DNA from: ZC4RG19 sp017577565
Lineage (GTDB): Bacteria > Actinomycetota > Acidimicrobiia > Acidimicrobiales > VFJN01
Assembly: GCA_047459075.1 (NCBI GenBank)
Contig: VSCH01000002.1
Location: forward strand, 1 to 64,000
Direction of reading: 5' to 3'
Length of the DNA: 64,000 bases
Of the stretch, positions 63,096 to 64,000 are shown in pieces. Numbering within the stretch: position 1 is the first letter of the stretch; every line of letters begins with the position of its first letter. The translations under genes were made by a program, and so were the position numbers. The notes below the pieces were generated by a model. The model was not told the DNA's origin. It worked only from the letters and a program-made list of their open reading frames with translations, and made no database searches.

Positions 63096-64000
63096 ATGGA
63101 CGAGCCGATCCTCCTCGCCGACCCGCCGGTGGCCGACCTGGCCGACCACGAGGCCCGGGGCGGCCTCGCGGGGTTGCACCGGGCGAGGGAGCTGGGCCCG
63201 GGGGCCACGATCCAGGAGGTCATCCTGTCGGGGCTCCGCGGGCGGGGCGGGGCCGGGTTCCCGACCGGGCGCAAGTGGCAGTCGGTGCGCGACGCCGTCG
63301 CCGCCGACGAGGGGGACGGTGCCAACCGGGCCTTCGTCGTGTGCAACGGCGCCGAGGGCGAGCCCGCCACCTTCAAGGACCGGGCGATCATCCGGGCCAA
63401 CCCCTACGCGGTCGTCGAGGGCGTGGCCATCGCCGCCTTCGCCGTGGGGGCCGAGCGGGCCTTCATCGGCGTCAAGGAGCGCTTCGAGACCGAGGCCCGC
63501 CGGCTGGCGACCGCGATCGACGAGATGGCCGCCGCCGGGCTCCTCGACGTCCCGGTGCAGGTGGTGCTGGGCCCCGACCACTACCTCTTCGGCGAGGAGA
63601 CCGGGCTGCTGCAGGTCATCGAGGGCGAGCCGCCCATGCCCCGCAACGTGCCGCCCTACATCCACGGCCTGTTCGCCACCGTGCCCCAAGCGGGCTGGAG
63701 CGCGTCGCCCGGCGGCGTCGCCACCGAGTTCGCGGCCTCCAACCCGACCGTGGTCAACAACGTCGAGACCCTGGCCACGGTCAGCCGCATCCTCGCCCGG
63801 GGGCCCGAGTGGCACCGGCGGCTGGGCACCGAGCGCTCGCCCGGCATCGTGGTCGCCACCGTCGTCGGCGACGTCGTCCGCCCGGGCGTCGGGGAGGTCG
63901 AGCTGGGCACGCCCCTGCGCGAGGTGATCGAGCGGGTGGGCGGCGGCGTCCCGCCCGGGCGCACGATCAAGGCCGTGCTGCCGGGGGTCGCCAACCCGGT
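63096..64000 (+). CDS. NuoF-like NADH/FMN-binding oxidoreductase subunit (partial, runs off window)
   Basis: 301 complete codons are visible. Landmarks are GLRGRGGAGFPTGRKW (NADH/FMN loop), CNGAEGEPATFKDRAI, HYLFGEETGLLQVIEG and SNPTVVNNVETLA, all of the 51-kDa NuoF family. The iron-sulfur end lies beyond the right edge. No nuoE or nuoG precedes it, so it may belong to a small NADH-dependent complex rather than full complex I (inference). CAGGAT lies six bases before ATG 63096. The open frame from 62977 in another phase is a shadow. Confidence 0.9.
   Translation, partial: MDEPILLADPPVADLADHEARGGLAGLHRARELGPGATIQEVILSGLRGRGGAGFPTGRKWQSVRDAVAADEGDGANRAFVVCNGAEGEPATFKDRAIIRANPYAVVEGVAIAAFAVGAERAFIGVKERFETEARRLATAIDEMAAAGLLDVPVQVVLGPDHYLFGEETGLLQVIEGEPPMPRNVPPYIHGLFATVPQAGWSASPGGVATEFAASNPTVVNNVETLATVSRILARGPEWHRRLGTERSPGIVVATVVGDVVRPGVGEVELGTPLREVIERVGGGVPPGRTIKAVLPGVANP

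Noticed and set aside
62977..63927. A 316-codon plus-strand frame near the right end
   Set aside because: It is a frame-shifted shadow of the NuoF-like gene at 63096-64000, whose true frame has all family motifs.

Overview
The window is 64 kb of very G+C-rich DNA, about three-quarters G+C by eye. Several genes have actinobacterial features: RapZ has Arg in place of the Walker A lysine, PolA lacks proofreading residues, UvrA has a CPNGH-type first zinc module, and UvrC, RapZ, YvcK, Gap, Pgk and Tpi sit in the actinobacterial order. Many genes start a few bases after a TAnnnT -10 box, as leaderless actinobacterial genes do. A member of Acidimicrobiia or a related actinobacterial class is my inference; no 16S gene or other decisive marker is present.

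Layout. 1-1.1 kb is a decaying stretch holding remnants of a histidine kinase and a VOC-family protein, with a small intact Cys-rich gene between them. Its start codon lies inside a CsoR/RicR-like palindrome. A tRNA-Leu(GAG) follows. 1.4-12.2 kb (minus strand) is a form II, carbon-monoxide-dehydrogenase-like molybdenum hydroxylase locus. It encodes two large subunits, one small and one medium subunit, MoxR and VWA maturation proteins, an XdhC protein split into two genes, a MobA-like nucleotidyltransferase and a tail-anchored CoxG. 12.2-24.7 kb holds secG and two complete peptide/nickel-type ABC importer operons. One of the two binding lipoproteins is circularly permuted. 25-32.7 kb is the tpiA-pgk-gap-yvcK-rapZ-methyltransferase-uvrC block, read from low to high coordinate (transcription runs the other way). 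whiA is absent from its usual slot, and secG is parted from tpiA by the importers.

32.9-51.5 kb carries nadA, a GH65 phosphorylase, uvrA, uvrB, a membrane Ser/Thr kinase with an unrecognised middle domain, coaE, rpsA, a methyltransferase, an NmrA-like protein, polA and an ANTAR response regulator. With uvrC, all three excision-repair subunits and the gap-filling polymerase lie within about 20 kb. 51.7-57.7 kb has malQ, a TMEM175-like channel, tRNA-Leu(CAA) and a same-strand stress group: HIT-like protein, truncated haemoglobin, BCP peroxiredoxin, ECF sigma factor and O6-alkylguanine transferase. A dienelactone-hydrolase-like protein is divergent from it. 57.7-63 kb has the trpC-trpF-trpB-trpA operon with an ABM-domain gene upstream, then a membrane J-domain protein and YgfZ. 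A NuoF-like gene runs off the right edge.

Gene interplay. The cox, importer and trp operons are tightly coupled: most junctions are 4-base ATGA or GTGA overlaps. Both importer operons place a strong hairpin between the binding-protein gene and the first permease gene, which fits higher expression of the binding protein. I found no CRISPR array, insertion sequence, phage gene or integrase.
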